From Mansonella perstans (taxonomy: Eukaryota; Nematoda; Chromadorea; Rhabditida; Onchocercidae), in NCBI GenBank assembly GCA_037074765.1, contig JBAMDO010000131.1, positions 62,001 to 126,000 of the forward strand: 64,000 nucleotides of DNA, written 5' to 3'. The notes beneath the pieces were generated by a model. It ran no database searches. It was given only the letters and a program-made list of their open reading frames with translations, and was not told the origin of the DNA. A program made the position numbers and the translations under genes. This document shows, one piece after another, positions 25,624 through 37,442 of this stretch (positions are counted from its first letter, which is position 1; each line of letters opens with the position of its first letter).

Positions 25624-28600
25624 TCAGGAATACTCCATTTGTTTCAATGTAAGTACCGGTTTTTCAGGATTCGTCTCATTGAAAATAATGCCCAATTCTG
25701 GGAGTACTTCATTCCGTATACGATCACATTCCTACAAGTTGATTGATAATGCATTTAGATGCGAGTACATCAATTCCAGATTTGGGCAATAAAAATCAAA
25801 CCATACCTCACTCATTCGTTCATTTGTTAAATTTAATTTAGTAATGAAATCATCACACAATTTTTTCTAATGAATTAACATTCCAAATTTGTGAGCAAAG
25901 AAAATTCCGGAAAAAGAATCGGAAAATAACCAATTATGCTATAGCCAAATAAAATGATTTACAAGCTACTACTGAATCCAAGAATAGGTTAATGAAGAAA
26001 TAGGAGAAATTTTGCAGTACTTCTATTACATCTTTGAATGCAGTTTTCCGCTGTAAAACATTGGAAGTTTTTTTCTCTATTTTTCCAAGAGAAACCAATA
26101 GTTCATATGATACGAAAATATTCATATAGATAAAATAATAAAAGACTGCTAAAGTTTAATGTGGAATATATTTTCACGAATTAAATATTCACAAATAAAT
26201 AAAGTGAAAACATAATTAGCACTGAGTGAAAGTACGAAAAGTGTCTATGTTAATTGATGAGATACTTGAGACTGATAAAATTTCTGAGATAAAACATATA
26301 ATGATTCAGAACAACGTACAGTAACTATACACACTGTAATATACTATATTGTACTGTACAGTGACTGCAACGATATTAGAAAGTGAAAAAAAAATTTTGC
26401 TGTTTTCCGCACTAAAATGTCTTCTCCAATATTATTGCACTTAAATTATTAGAATATCACTTTCTTTATTTTTAGCAGCAAACTATTTGTCGATAGAAAG
26501 ATACTGAAATTTAATTTCATTTATTTAACTTGGCAAGTGTCATAAAAAGCAATGCTCCAATAAATGCCACAAAAAAGAAAAAAAAAAAAAAAAAAAACAA
26601 AAGTGAAAAAGCATTATTTACCATATTACCAGAGAACAAATGACAGTTCTGAAAATTGGGAGAAAAAAAATTGAATATAACACATTTGAAAAGAATATCT
26701 TTTGAATGAAGTGAAATTGAAAAAAAAAAATGAGTTTATTATGCTACTGGAACAAATAGAAATTAATGAAGCTTTTTTTTTTCAGAAATAGAAATTAATG
26801 AAAAATTTGAAAAGGATGAAATCTTTTTCTTTATCAACTTAAATCTGTTTTAAAAATTTATATTGTTATCTTGTAATTATCCGTTTAATTCTTTTCTATT
26901 TATTTCTTGTTATTTAGACTTTAAAATTGCTTTTCAAAATTTCACAAAACATTTTAATTCTATCTCTTTTTTTTCTGCTCAATTTTGATGTTGCTGAAAT
27001 TGAAATCAAATGAAGTTATATGATTTGATGAGTACTAAAATTCATTCACTGATTTTACTCAGTTTTTCTGATACCAGTATTTAACAAAATCACCTTGATA
27101 ATATCGTTAACATTCCGTTGCTGAGCCAACTGCAGAATGGTTTCACGGAAGACAGTTAATGCGCTAACATATGGCATGATTAGTTCACGGGCGCAAATGT
27201 TCGATGACATATCTCGACAAATTATTGCTTCACTGAAGGAAACAATATGTTATTATCAGTGAATCAGCTGAGAGCAACACTGCCTATACTTCGAAATTGA
27301 TAAGAATTTCGAAACGTCCAAAGTTATTTATCACAATGAATAATTTTCATATTCATTAAACAGCATGCCTAAAAGATTTTAATTATTTTTAAAGATTTTA
27401 ACAAAAAAGAGATAGCAGTACTATTTCTATTAAAAAAAAAAAGGGAAAATTAACAAGCCTAGATTCAACGGTAAGAAAATTATCAATATCATTGGATGTA
27501 GGGCCAAGTACTTTTAATAATGAAGTCGCATGGGCAGCAATATTTCGTAACAATAAACAATTCGGAATTTTATTTTCTTTTTCCTGAAAAAAAAATTTAC
27601 AAATTAAGACTGATAACTTTAATTCATCAGTTTCAAATAATTGTCTGAATTCATCACGACTTGCCCCATTTTCGATTTAAATTATATTGTAATTGTAATT
27701 ATAACCATTAGCTATGTAGCAGAATGGAAATTTAGATTTTCCTGATTGAAATATGAATTGCTAATTTTGTTTTAAATTTTTCATATGAATGTTCCAATAC
27801 TTTTTTTTTGCAATTTCAATTTTGATCATATCAATCATATTCACTTTGAAAATGTTCAGTCTAGGATAAATTTTCATCATATTCGTAGTGAGTGTCACTT
27901 TTACCATACTTTTGCTTCAAATTATAGAATGAAGAATGGTAGCTATTACATTGTTAATTATATTGTAGCAAACAGGAAATGATTGATTCGAGTTCCAAAC
28001 TGTTATTCGATTGCTATTTTAAGTTCCTTGAAACAGTATCTTCTAAGTTATAGTAGCTAGCTTCTAAATTATAGAGGCTTTTTTTTTAGGTTTTAAATTT
28101 AAATACATATATTGGAAAATTGAGAAACTAATTTGAACTATTAGAATTTTGTATGCAAAGGCTGATAAATTTCATAAAATAAAATTATTGCTAACCATTT
28201 CACTAATATATTTTTTGCCGAGGTCAATTATTTGATAGAATTTTTCAGCAATAATTTTCATATCAATAACATTACGTAATGCTGCATTTACCTCCGATTT
28301 TATCTTGAAAAATTCATCCATTAATTGCAGCTCTCTCTTGTCATATTTTTGATTGCCCTATAAGATAATTTTAATGCTAATTAATAAAATGAAACTCTGG
28401 TGATGATTAAAATCAAAATTTTTAAAACAGAGTAAATAAATGGTTCATTGATTCGTTTTTTCCAGTTCCATTTTCTCAAATGAAATTGGAATTGTAACTA
28501 TCTGACCTGGAAAAAAACATTAGGTCGGTAAGTAAGCATTTGATCAATATTACTAAATGCTTGTTAACTTGGACATAAAATTATCTTTCCTGATAAATAC

Positions 28601-30707
28601 AAGCATTATCACTATCAATTTATGGCTTAATAGCTCTCTTGTTGCATACTCAATAGAAGCATGTAAGAAAAACAAGGAAGTAAACACACTGATTAAAAAA
28701 AAGGAAGTAAACAAATTAATTAAAATGCAAGTTCAGGTAATTTAAAGCTATCCAGGTAAAATTAAATGAAGAGAGAAAAGAAATGCAAAACCTCGTTCAC
28801 ATCCGGTTTGTAATAGTGTCGAATGCATTTTCGAACTAAACGGAGAAATTCATTGGCAATTTTTTCAAATTCTTCCGATCTATTCATTTCCATGCTTTCC
28901 AAATGATAGCGAATTTTTCGACCACTGAAAATTTACTAAAAATTTGGTAAGAAAATTGTTCGTAAATGTATTGGATATGATAAGACTTCAAAGAACAGGA
29001 CATTGAATCAATATTATCAATGCATAAAAATCAATCTCAAATGTACTTTTTACTCTCTAAAAAAGATTTTTTTTTGAAAAAAAAGGGCTAGAAGATCAGT
29101 AAGTTCATGAACGGTATTTATGAGCCGGCAATGCAGAGTACAGAAAGGTAAACGATTCCGTCATTTGCAGAGAAATGTAAAAATGAAAATGTTAGATTAG
29201 AAGTGAAGAAATTTTAAAAACAGAGCAATCCCAACAAAAAAAAAGGTACTGGTAGATGTATGAGACAAAACATCAGTCATCTTCAATAGTTTTCAAAAAA
29301 AAAAAAAAGTGTACAGTATTGCGAGATGGCATCATTAATAAATTTTCATAACATTTCAGCAATACACAACAAATGACAGTTTCACTTCAAGCAATTTGAA
29401 TTGAATGTGAAAATTGAAATTGGAGGCAAATACATATATATATATATATATATACATATGCATGCATGTGCATATATAGATAATGCATGCATTATTTTTG
29501 ATATTTTACATACAAAAAAAAAAAAAAAAAATGCTGTTTAATATAATCTCCGAAAAAAATTAAAGAAGAAAACTTCGGCGACAATTAATTGTACCAGAAA
29601 TATTATTCATAGAATAAACGAGTTTAATTAGCACAATATGTCATGTGCTGTTTCATTTTTGAGCGTGTAAACGTTTGATTTCGTTCATGATGATGCAGTA
29701 AAGGTGTATCGCAAATGATTAAATGTTTTCGGGCTGAGTGGTCTAAAAAAGTTGTGAGATCTTGATCACATAGCCAATTAGCATTTTCGGTTTCTATTTT
29801 ATAATTACCGGGAGGTAAATGTGACAAAAAAAAAATCTGTTGACATTCCTTTCTTTCCCTAATACAACAAATAGTGCAGCAGATATTTTTAATCCAATGT
29901 ATTTGTCAAATCATTTAGATTATTTATAATTCATGCAGCTTACATTCATTACCAAAGCTGATCTAGAAAGGATTCAATTTGATATGCTTATTTTGAAATA
30001 AATTACTGATTTCATAACTAGAGGAAAAATAAGATTATTTGTGATATTGGCAACAAAATAATCATGGAAATAATTGAAATTAAACTGGAAGTAAATAGTT
30101 AATTTTATTAAAAGGAACATAGCGGAACATAAAAAGGAATTTTAGGCGTACTATGATTCAGCATTTCTACAAGTTTTTAACAAAATTTTCAACTTTTCCA
30201 TTGAGAATTTTTCTATCAAAATATTGTCGAGTTATTTCCTTACCACAGTTTAGCTATTTAATAAACTAATAAACGAAGTGTAATTATTAAACTGATCGTT
30301 AAAATTTCAGAGAACAAGTAAAGAAATTGATTGCTTCGATAGCTGGATGAAAAATTTGATATAATTGATATGTTGCATGAAGTTATTGCTTTAAAAATGA
30401 AATGATTTTCTTATATTGGCAATTTTTTTTCATTTTTTTTAGACTAGAAGATTTGATGATTCCTGAATTAGAAATTTGAAAGTATTTTTAAAAAAAAATT
30501 TTAATTTATTTTGCGATACATGAAAAAATTGTTTTGCAATTTTTTTTGTATTCCATGCATTTACCGGAAGTTTCAGAAATCATTGTCAGTATAAATATAT
30601 CGGTGCAGGTAAATATTATCTTTAACATTGATGCTCTTTGACCATGAAAATGTTGATCCGGATCAGAAAATACAGCCAAATCTAATGGGTCATTTTGTGC
30701 ATGAGCA
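25624..30707 (-). CDS. Cysteinyl-tRNA synthetase-like protein, C-terminal half; catalytic signature not found
   Basis: Minus-strand exons with matching phases: 29673-29836, 28792-28924, 28196-28357, 27459-27583, 27094-27232, 25807-25866, 25624-25731. A further exon, 30565-30707, is likely but its phase does not join the next one, so an exon may be missing between them. The exons from 28.4 to 25.6 kb align in order with the helical region of cytosolic cysteinyl-tRNA synthetase: LQLMDEFFKIKSEVNAALRN, LLLRNIAAHATSLLKVLG, ELIMPYVSALTVFRETI and CDRIRNEVLPELGIIFNE. The 30.6 kb exon (QNDPLDLAVFSDPDQHF) resembles the NPADFALWK segment. The region where KMSKS should lie (exon 29673-29836, starting FFLSHLPPGN and ending with DHSARKHLIICDTPLLHHHE) has no KMSKS. 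The protein ends at LTLKQMEYS, without the lysine-rich tail of animal enzymes. No HIGH motif exon was found. It could be a pseudoenzyme, a truncated paralogue or a decaying copy. Confidence 0.72.
29428..29482. repeat. TA-rich microsatellite
   Basis: TACATATATA repeats followed by CATATGCATGCATG, in the intron upstream of exon 28792-28924 of the synthetase-like gene. Confidence 0.9.
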
Positions 30708-31052
30708 CTGCAAAAATGCTGCTGTTAAGCAATGCGTATGCAGTATTTGAAATTCAGTCAAGAAAAGCCAAAAGTACCATACCACTTTTCCAATAACAAT
30801 CATCATATCATAAAAGCTGTCACGTGATGTTACGTGATGCTATATAATGTAATAAAGCCACAAATCATTACAATAGGTTTCTGGTGTAGTAATTCAAAAC
30901 GATTAATTTGCGGTAAAAAATGTGGGAAATTAAATTGGGCAATAAAAAATAAAATAACTGATAATGAATAAATATATTTTTAAAATTTTTGAAATTTTAA
31001 ATTATTTTTGTTACCTTTATTCCTCCATTAATTAGTTGTCTATTTTATTTAA

Positions 31053-31184
31053 CTGGCAACATATGATAAGAATGATCTGACGAAGAGCATATTTGATACT
31101 AAACGCAAGAGTTAATTTTATGAAAAATTTGCTGTTGGCAATCAATTCCGTTATAATTGTGTAATAATTTTTTGTATGATTAAT
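31053..31184 (+). pseudogene. Relic of exon 2 of the flavin oxidoreductase
   Basis: This stretch matches 13632-13760 (exon 2 of the oxidoreductase) in order: GGCAACATATGATAAGAATG against GGCAACATATAATAAGAATG, then ACGAAGAG, CGCAAGAGTTAATTTTATG, AAAAATTTGCTG and finally TGTATGATTAAT. The splice acceptor AG is destroyed (TTAAC), there are deletions and in-frame stops, and no neighbouring oxidoreductase exon was found on either side. It is therefore an isolated duplicated exon fragment, not a gene. Confidence 0.8.
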
Positions 31185-31912
31185 TAGCACAAATAATATT
31201 TCAGAATAACAGCAAATATGAAAAGTAAATTGCTAAAAAAATGAAAAAAAAAAACCTACCAAAAATTGAACTTTTACAGCAAATTGAACCTGTTGAATTG
31301 TGCACAAAAATACGGTCCCATCATTTCCCAGTTTTTTTTCCCCGTTTTGCTTTCTTCTTCCCATGAAGAGGTCAACTAACTATTTGTCAACTATCTTTCA
31401 ATAAACAGGAAAAAAACACACAAAAAAAGAAAAAAAAAGAACGAAGATTTCTAATATGGAAAATTTGCTCGCGATGAAATGACTATATTGACCACATTGT
31501 TTTGATTGAATGAAAAAAAATTTTTCGTGTTTTTAATTTTCATTTTATGCTTGAAGCAAAAGTATAAATTGATGATTTTCTTTTTTTTGCTTTTCTTATT
31601 GAACTTTTTTTTTGTCTTTTAAAACGATTTATAACATTGCAAAAGAGAAAAGGTAAAAATAGCTCCTTCTTCTTCTTTGGTAGGAAAAAAAAGCAAACTT
31701 TTTTCTTTTACAAAGTTAGAAAATTTCCTTTTCAGTTTTATTGACTTTCTCGGCAAAATCTTTTTTTAGCCACAAATGAACAAATGTAAAAGCGCAGTGA
31801 TAATGCAAAAAATTTTAATGAAAATAATTTTGTGATTTTTTTTTATTTTTTGATCACAATTTAAATGAATTTATGGTCATAATTTTTTTTTTCAAATAAA
31901 TATTTTTAAAAT

Positions 31913-32218
31913 TACTTAAATGATAATAGATGGCGCAATTTGTAATGCTTAAATGGCAGCAGATGGTGCAATTTGTAATACTTAAAAAATATCAATGTAC
32001 AATACATTTTTTTCATTTTACTTTACATACTCAAATAAATAATTTTAAAATCACTTAGCTTGTTTTTGCTTTCTTTTTCTTGAACTTAAATGGATAATGG
32101 AATTTAAAAGAAAGAAAGAGAAGTGACAAATTGGTTTTTCCAGAAATGCCGAAACAAAAAAAAAATCCCGGAAATGTTCTTAAATTGCAATGTTGCGAGC
32201 TATGGAAAGGACATATGG
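31913..32218 (+). repeat. Dispersed repeat family C, copy 1
   Basis: About 300 bases shared with 55463-55716 in the same orientation. Landmarks in order: TAGATGGCGCAATTTGTAAT, AATATCAATGTACAATACAT, AATTTTAAAATCACTTAGCT, TGCTTTCTTTTTCTTGAACT, AGAAATGCCGAAACAAAAAA and AATGTTGCGAGCTATG. This copy carries an extra internal duplication of the segment around GATGGCGCAATTTGTAAT / GATGGTGCAATTTGTAAT. Confidence 0.9.
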
Positions 32219-33773
32219 GTGAGAAAAATGTAAACTTTAATGTAAACTTTTAAGAAAAAAGAATGTTTCGATTATTTCTAAATATTTCTGAATGATACAC
32301 ACACCCAAAATACCAACATACCAAGAACTATTTCAGGAAATTAAATTCTTTCACGTGTCATTTACTTAAATTAAATAATTTAAGGTTCCAAAATAAATTT
32401 AGAAGTTTGCAAAATTTGGAATTCCATTAAAATAATTTTAACTTAAAAAATAACATTATATGCATTCTAAGGTCAAATATCGAAGAGGAACTTTTGTGTT
32501 TTTCTGCTTGAATTGAAATTATAGCAGAGATTTGTTTGATATGTGCTTTAGCTATTATCGGATAATGCTATATTATGGTGTAAGAGTTAAACATGGAATA
32601 TGATAATAAGAATGATTTGAAAATGATAGATTATATCTATTGCTAATGATATTATTGAACAAATCCCTATTTGAGGAATGAAAAATTTTTTTTGAAAATT
32701 TGAAATCTTCAAATAAATCTAATAAAAAGCATAATTTGCTACGGCAATAACAAGGAATGATCGGACGAAGATCATGAAAAACATAAGTTAAGCCGCTGAT
32801 CTGTTTGGCCTAAAAATAAAAGAACAAAGGATAAGCCATTCAGCAATTTACTTAAAAAGAGTGTTTAAACTGTTAACATCATCGGTAAGCTCAGTTTAAA
32901 AACATATAGCATAGAATGAATTGGTCATTCTTGATCATCACATTTTCTCGGCCATTTTATAACAGCTGTCGTCGATCTCTTCAAAATCTGATATGATAAA
33001 AAGCAAACTGAATGTGTGGATTGAATAAAATATAAAAATGTCAGTACATTAACACTTTAGATTTTCAAAGAAAACAATTTTGTAACAACAACCAACTTTT
33101 ATCAATGTCAAGAGGTAATATATATATTGTACAAAAGGATATATCTGAGAGGAGAGATGCGGATAACATGTAGGAGTTGCAGAGATTCCTGAAATATGAT
33201 TTGATGAGAGAATTCTTCTTGTTCTTGGCTTAGCTTAAGAAAGATTTTACCCATGTTTGTTACAGACTCGCTGATGATTGAGAAGGCCGATGCGTGATAG
33301 GTAAGTGTGTTTACATAAAGTATAACGGAAGATCTGTTTAGGTAGTTTTGCGCGATGCTCAGATTTTTCTGTGTTGTCTTATCTCCCCAAGGCAGATTCT
33401 ACGGCTAATCTCGAGGGAAACAGCAGCATTTTGGGAAATGTGTCGCCCGAAAAGCAGAATTGGACCGCTAATAGCACTGAATAGCTTAAATTGAAGTATT
33501 GTTTTGGGGAATTATTAGAACCCCGTTCTTGAGGGCAGTAGTTATTTAAATAGCAATGATGGTGATAAAATGAACCAGGAATTTTTTCTGTTATCAAAAA
33601 GAGCACAGAGAGTGATGCGACCAGAGATAGAATGTTGCAGATGTCAAGAGAAACAGCAAGAGAACAATGACTGTACGTCATAAAAGCAGTGATTGAAAGA
33701 GTAAACATGTGATGCGAAAAAAGAGGCAAGTCAGGTCTAGTCAAGTGTTGATTTTTGAATTTCTAACCGTAGG
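32219..33773. other. Intergenic stretch with a less A+T-rich island
   Basis: From about 33.1 kb base composition shifts toward G+C. A 121-codon minus-strand frame (33379-33744) lies here; it contains hydrophobic stretches but no family I recognise, and no splice context supports it. The composition change continues into the minisatellite that follows. Confidence 0.5.
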
Positions 33774-34011
33774 CTAGTTCATTTTGGAATTGCTAATAGT
33801 TTTGCCATGGTTAATTCGACCCGAAGTTGCTAACAATTTTGCCTGATTTAACCTGAAATTGACTGACTCGTCAATTTCGGTTAATAGTTTCGCCGTAACT
33901 AGTTCATTTCGGAATAACTAATAACTTTGCTATAAATGGTTCGTCCCGGAGTTGCTAATAATTTTGCCATGACTGGTTGGTTCGTTCCGGAATTGCTAAT
34001 AAATCTGATGT
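33774..34011 (+). repeat. Minisatellite of degenerate units, about 37-45 bp each
   Basis: A unit of the form CTAGTTCATTTCGGAATTGC followed by TAATAATTTTGCCATGA recurs about six times with substitutions and one collapsed copy. Recognisable cores: GGAATTGCTAATAGTTTTGC, GAAGTTGCTAACAATTTTGC, GGTTAATAGTTTCGCC, GGAATAACTAATAACTTTGC, GGAGTTGCTAATAATTTTGC and GGAATTGCTAATAAATCTG. It lies about 250 bases upstream of the mrps-7 start codon. Confidence 0.85.
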
Positions 34012-34257
34012 AAACGTGAGGGATATAAACGTTGACTAGTTGTTTCACGTTGCTGCAGTATAACGTGCGTGGGTGGTTGTTTACACTTAATAGTGCGGAA
34101 AAGTTGCCGGTTTATAGCTGCACTTTTATAAATTAAATTAAATGCTTAGTCAGTGAAGCTAAAATACGTAAAACTAAAGGAAGAGAGTGACAATAGACAG
34201 TAGTGTTTCGCGTTATCATATCTTCCTATACAATCCCAATTTAATGCATATTGCAGC

Positions 34258-36356
34258 ATGAAACTGTTGGCAAAATTATTTGAAAACGGATCTTGTCTGT
34301 GCGTATATAGTATCACATCTAAACGGTTCCTTTCCGGATCTGCTGCATTATGTTCCAGATATGACCCGAGAGTATTTCGTGAACCAATTGTAGATCTGGA
34401 GCAGGTTGTCGTTATTTACCAGTAATTTCTTCATGTTATTAAAATTTAACAATCTTTGGCTTAGGTGACAATATGACAGCTAGTTTTATTTAGCTACGCT
34501 GGCTTTTGTTTATGATTGTTATTTGGAACTTAGTTTGTTTTGCATATTTTACTGTCGCTGCTGTAAGCATATCGTGAGGCATTAAAGGGGATCTGTTATT
34601 ACACAATGCGTATGAGGAAGAGAGCTGTATAACTGAGCTTGTTTATTTAAATTTATTGGAATGGATTGCTTGACTTGTATTTTTTCTTTTCTTTTTGTAT
34701 CTGGTGCGAAAATAAGATGATCCAGTATATTACATATGATGAAGTGAAAAGATCTTAGGACCGTAAGATTATACCATTCTTCATCAAACTATATAAGGTA
34801 GAAAATTAAAAGGATTTGAAGCTTTATAGTCACTTTCAGCTTAATCAACCGTTGGATTCAGAAGATGACCGTCGGTACTGTTATATAAAAGCAATGACCA
34901 GCACTCAGACTCCAGTATTTTATCGAAACGCTGTCATAGATAGATTAATAAATGTTTGTATGCTATGTGGAATGAAAGGTTAATTTTCTTTTTTCTTTTT
35001 CATTATTTCATTAACCAAATGAAAGTTTCTAATGCGGTGTGGGATTTTTCGTCATATTCTTTTTTTCAGTGTTGGCTTGGAGTTTCTCGTTGTGCCATTC
35101 CTTTTCATATCGAAATTAGAACCTTTTGAAACTTTGGAGTTTTAATTGTCTAATCTGTTTGAGTTGTTGTTTTTTAACTTCTTGGCAGAGTACAATCTGT
35201 CTTAGACCGTGATACATAGAATATCTGTGTCACTTCACCAGGTTGAATATTTTCCTGATGGGAATCTATGACAGCTTTTTATAAGAATTCTTTCTGAGTG
35301 GAATCGTTGTTCTCTATTCCATTCACTTGTTTATTAATTTTAATTTTTTAATCTGTTTGAGTTGTAATTTATATCGTTGAATTTTACTGTACCAAACTTT
35401 CAGCATACCACCTTGCTTCCAGGATGACAGACTCACTTATAACGATATATCTAAATTATTTATTCCATGTCGCATAGCTTTGAAATGTCATGTCAACTCC
35501 TTAGAGTTATCGGATATTTATTTAAATTGAAAAGCCTTCAAGTGAGGCAAAATCAATGCATTTTAATGTCTTCTTATGTTGCAGAGAAAATGCGGAATAT
35601 TGTTTTGGAGGCATTAGAAATAATAAAAAGACGTCAGTACAATTTATGGAGAAGTGCTAACGATGAACGGAAGCAGAAAATAGAGCTTGATCCAGTAGCA
35701 ATTGTTGAAAAAGCTATCAAGAATTGCTGTCCCATAATGATTCTACGCCCATTCATTCGTGGTAAATCTTTTTTTTTATTCACTTTTTTTTCAAATTTTT
35801 GTTTGAAGTGTAAGTCGACTATAAATAATATATTAAATGCGTGAAAGTAGATGCCAACTCTTCGCTTAAAGCTATATATAATCATCTTTATTGCAAAAAT
35901 GTTATCTTGTCTTAAATAACCATCAAAAATTTTTCATTATCCTTTACGAAATCTGTTGCTGTATGCTTTGGCTAACATACATCCTGGTTTTCTGGTTATT
36001 TGTTTAACTTTAACTTAATGCGCGGTTTAAGTTGCGCAGTTTCAATTTTGTTCTTAAAAATGCAGTATCAGTTGTCCGGAAAACAGTTTCTGCGTATGGG
36101 GAATTTTTTTTTAGGTGGGCAAACGTATATGGTGCCATGTCCGATATCGGAACACCACGCTGAATTCCGAGCAATGAAAACGATGCGCGACATCTGCCGG
36201 AAAAAAACTTTTCACGGTGCGATGCATTTTGAGCACATACTAGCTGATGAATTGCTTGCTGCTTACAAAAATGAAGGATTAACGGTACAAGCAAAACAGG
36301 ATTTGCACAAGCAGTGTGAAGCAAATCGCGCTTATGTTCATTATAGGAGACTGTAA
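34258..36356 (+). CDS. mrps-7: Mitochondrial ribosomal protein S7 (uS7m)
   Basis: Four exons with consistent phases: 34258-34404, 34840-34978, 35585-35761, 36115-36356; 234 residues, the usual size for metazoan uS7m. The protein should bind the 3' major domain of the mitochondrial small-subunit rRNA and help form the head of the 28S subunit. An N-terminal basic segment (MKLLAKLFENG, SKRFLSG) fits a mitochondrial targeting peptide. The S7 core is seen as RNAVIDRLINVCMLCGMKEK, IVLEALEIIKRRQYN, DPVAIVEKAIKNCCPIMILR and GGQTYMVPCPISEHHAEFRA, followed by the C-terminal FEHILADELLAAYKNEG helix and the HKQCEANRAYVHYRRL end. The start follows directly after TTGCAG at 34251-34256, a good trans-splice acceptor, which supports this ATG. 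The next plus-strand gene begins 1.1 kb downstream. Confidence 0.93.
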
Positions 36357-36454
36357 AATTTTCGACATGTTAGCATATAATTTTTGATTTCTAAGTAGTT
36401 AAATGTTTAATGTGTTGAATAATGTCAAATATTTTTGTTGAAAAATGATAAAAA

Positions 36455-36533
36455 CATGATGTTGGTCTGTAACGACTGGTCTGTTTATCATGATGAAAGC
36501 ATGATGTTGGTTCTGTAACGACTGGTCTGTTTA
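36455..36533 (+). repeat. Direct duplication downstream of mrps-7
   Basis: Two copies of a segment of about 33 bases (CATGATGTTGGTCTGTAACG continuing ACTGGTCTGTTTA) at 36455-36487 and 36500-36533, the second with one extra T. They start about 100 bases after the mrps-7 stop, so they may lie in its 3' untranslated region. Confidence 0.9.
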
Positions 36534-37400
36534 TGTTACATGATTTTATCGTCTATATATTTCCCATTGTACATAATTAACAGGTTTTAATATATTAGCG
36601 CTTCGCAAAATTTGCTCTGAAATTGAAACTATTTTTATAGTTCATTGTATTTTGCAACTGTCAGATAGTGAATTCCGGATTTTTTAAAAATAATTCATGG
36701 TGTGTGCTTCACAAAATACTTCAGTATGATGTCACGCCGATAAGTAAATACACATTTTTTTGTTTGAATTTTACAAATTTATGCGATGAGTTTTTCGGTG
36801 CAATTGAAGTGGATAAATAATTGCACATTGTTGTTAGTGCAGATTGTTTGGTTTTGTCCCATATTTTTTCAATTGAGAAGTGTCACCAGTATCGTTTTGC
36901 AGCGCGATATTGTTGTGGGCGATGTCCACATCGGCAGAATGAAGGCTGTTCCTTTTTTTTGGAAGTCATTCTTGCTTTGCAAATCAGCTATAAATTAAAG
37001 TACTCCCACATTGTTTTATTTGTTCCGTAAGGTGCTTCAAAACTTGTTATATCTTCTCGACTTGAATTGGTTTTTTTCGATTTTCCTTTCAGCCTCTTTT
37101 TTTATAGCTTTACGGGAAGCTTTTATTTACTAATGCAAGCACTACTTAAATATAATTTGTTATTTCGAAGCATTGTCACCAACACATTCCCTAAATATGT
37201 CTGGTCTTTCAGTTATACTGAACATTAGTTACATCTTGGTAAGGTTGTCGGAAAGCTTACGGAATATTTATTATTAAAATTGAACAAATTATTGTTCAAA
37301 TGATTGTAACAAAAGGATATGCGAAGGAGCGGTTTAGTTTCACATGGCGAAGTTTTGATTATTGCGCTATTATTCTATTTACTATGAATTTTTTCGGTCT
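36534..37400. other. Gap between mrps-7 and vti1
   Basis: No family-supported exon was found. A 69-codon frame at 36821-37030 contains a Cys-rich segment (RYCCGRCPHRQNEGC) but has no splice or similarity support. The region ends at the TCTTTCAG acceptor at 37398-37405 that precedes vti1. Confidence 0.5.
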
Positions 37401-37442
37401 TTCAGGATATTATGATGTTATCCCGAAACTAATTTACTAGTA

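Noticed and set aside
29820..30564. Missing link exon of the synthetase-like gene
   Set aside because: An open minus-strand segment near 30.3 kb was considered, but neither its frame nor its splice sites gave synthetase-like sequence.
33379..33744. 121-codon minus-strand frame as a gene
   Set aside because: No recognised motifs, no splice or start context; kept only as a compositional curiosity.
36821..37030. Cys-rich 69-codon frame between mrps-7 and vti1
   Set aside because: The CCGRCPHRQNEGC segment suggested a small zinc-binding exon, but no partner exons or family match were found.
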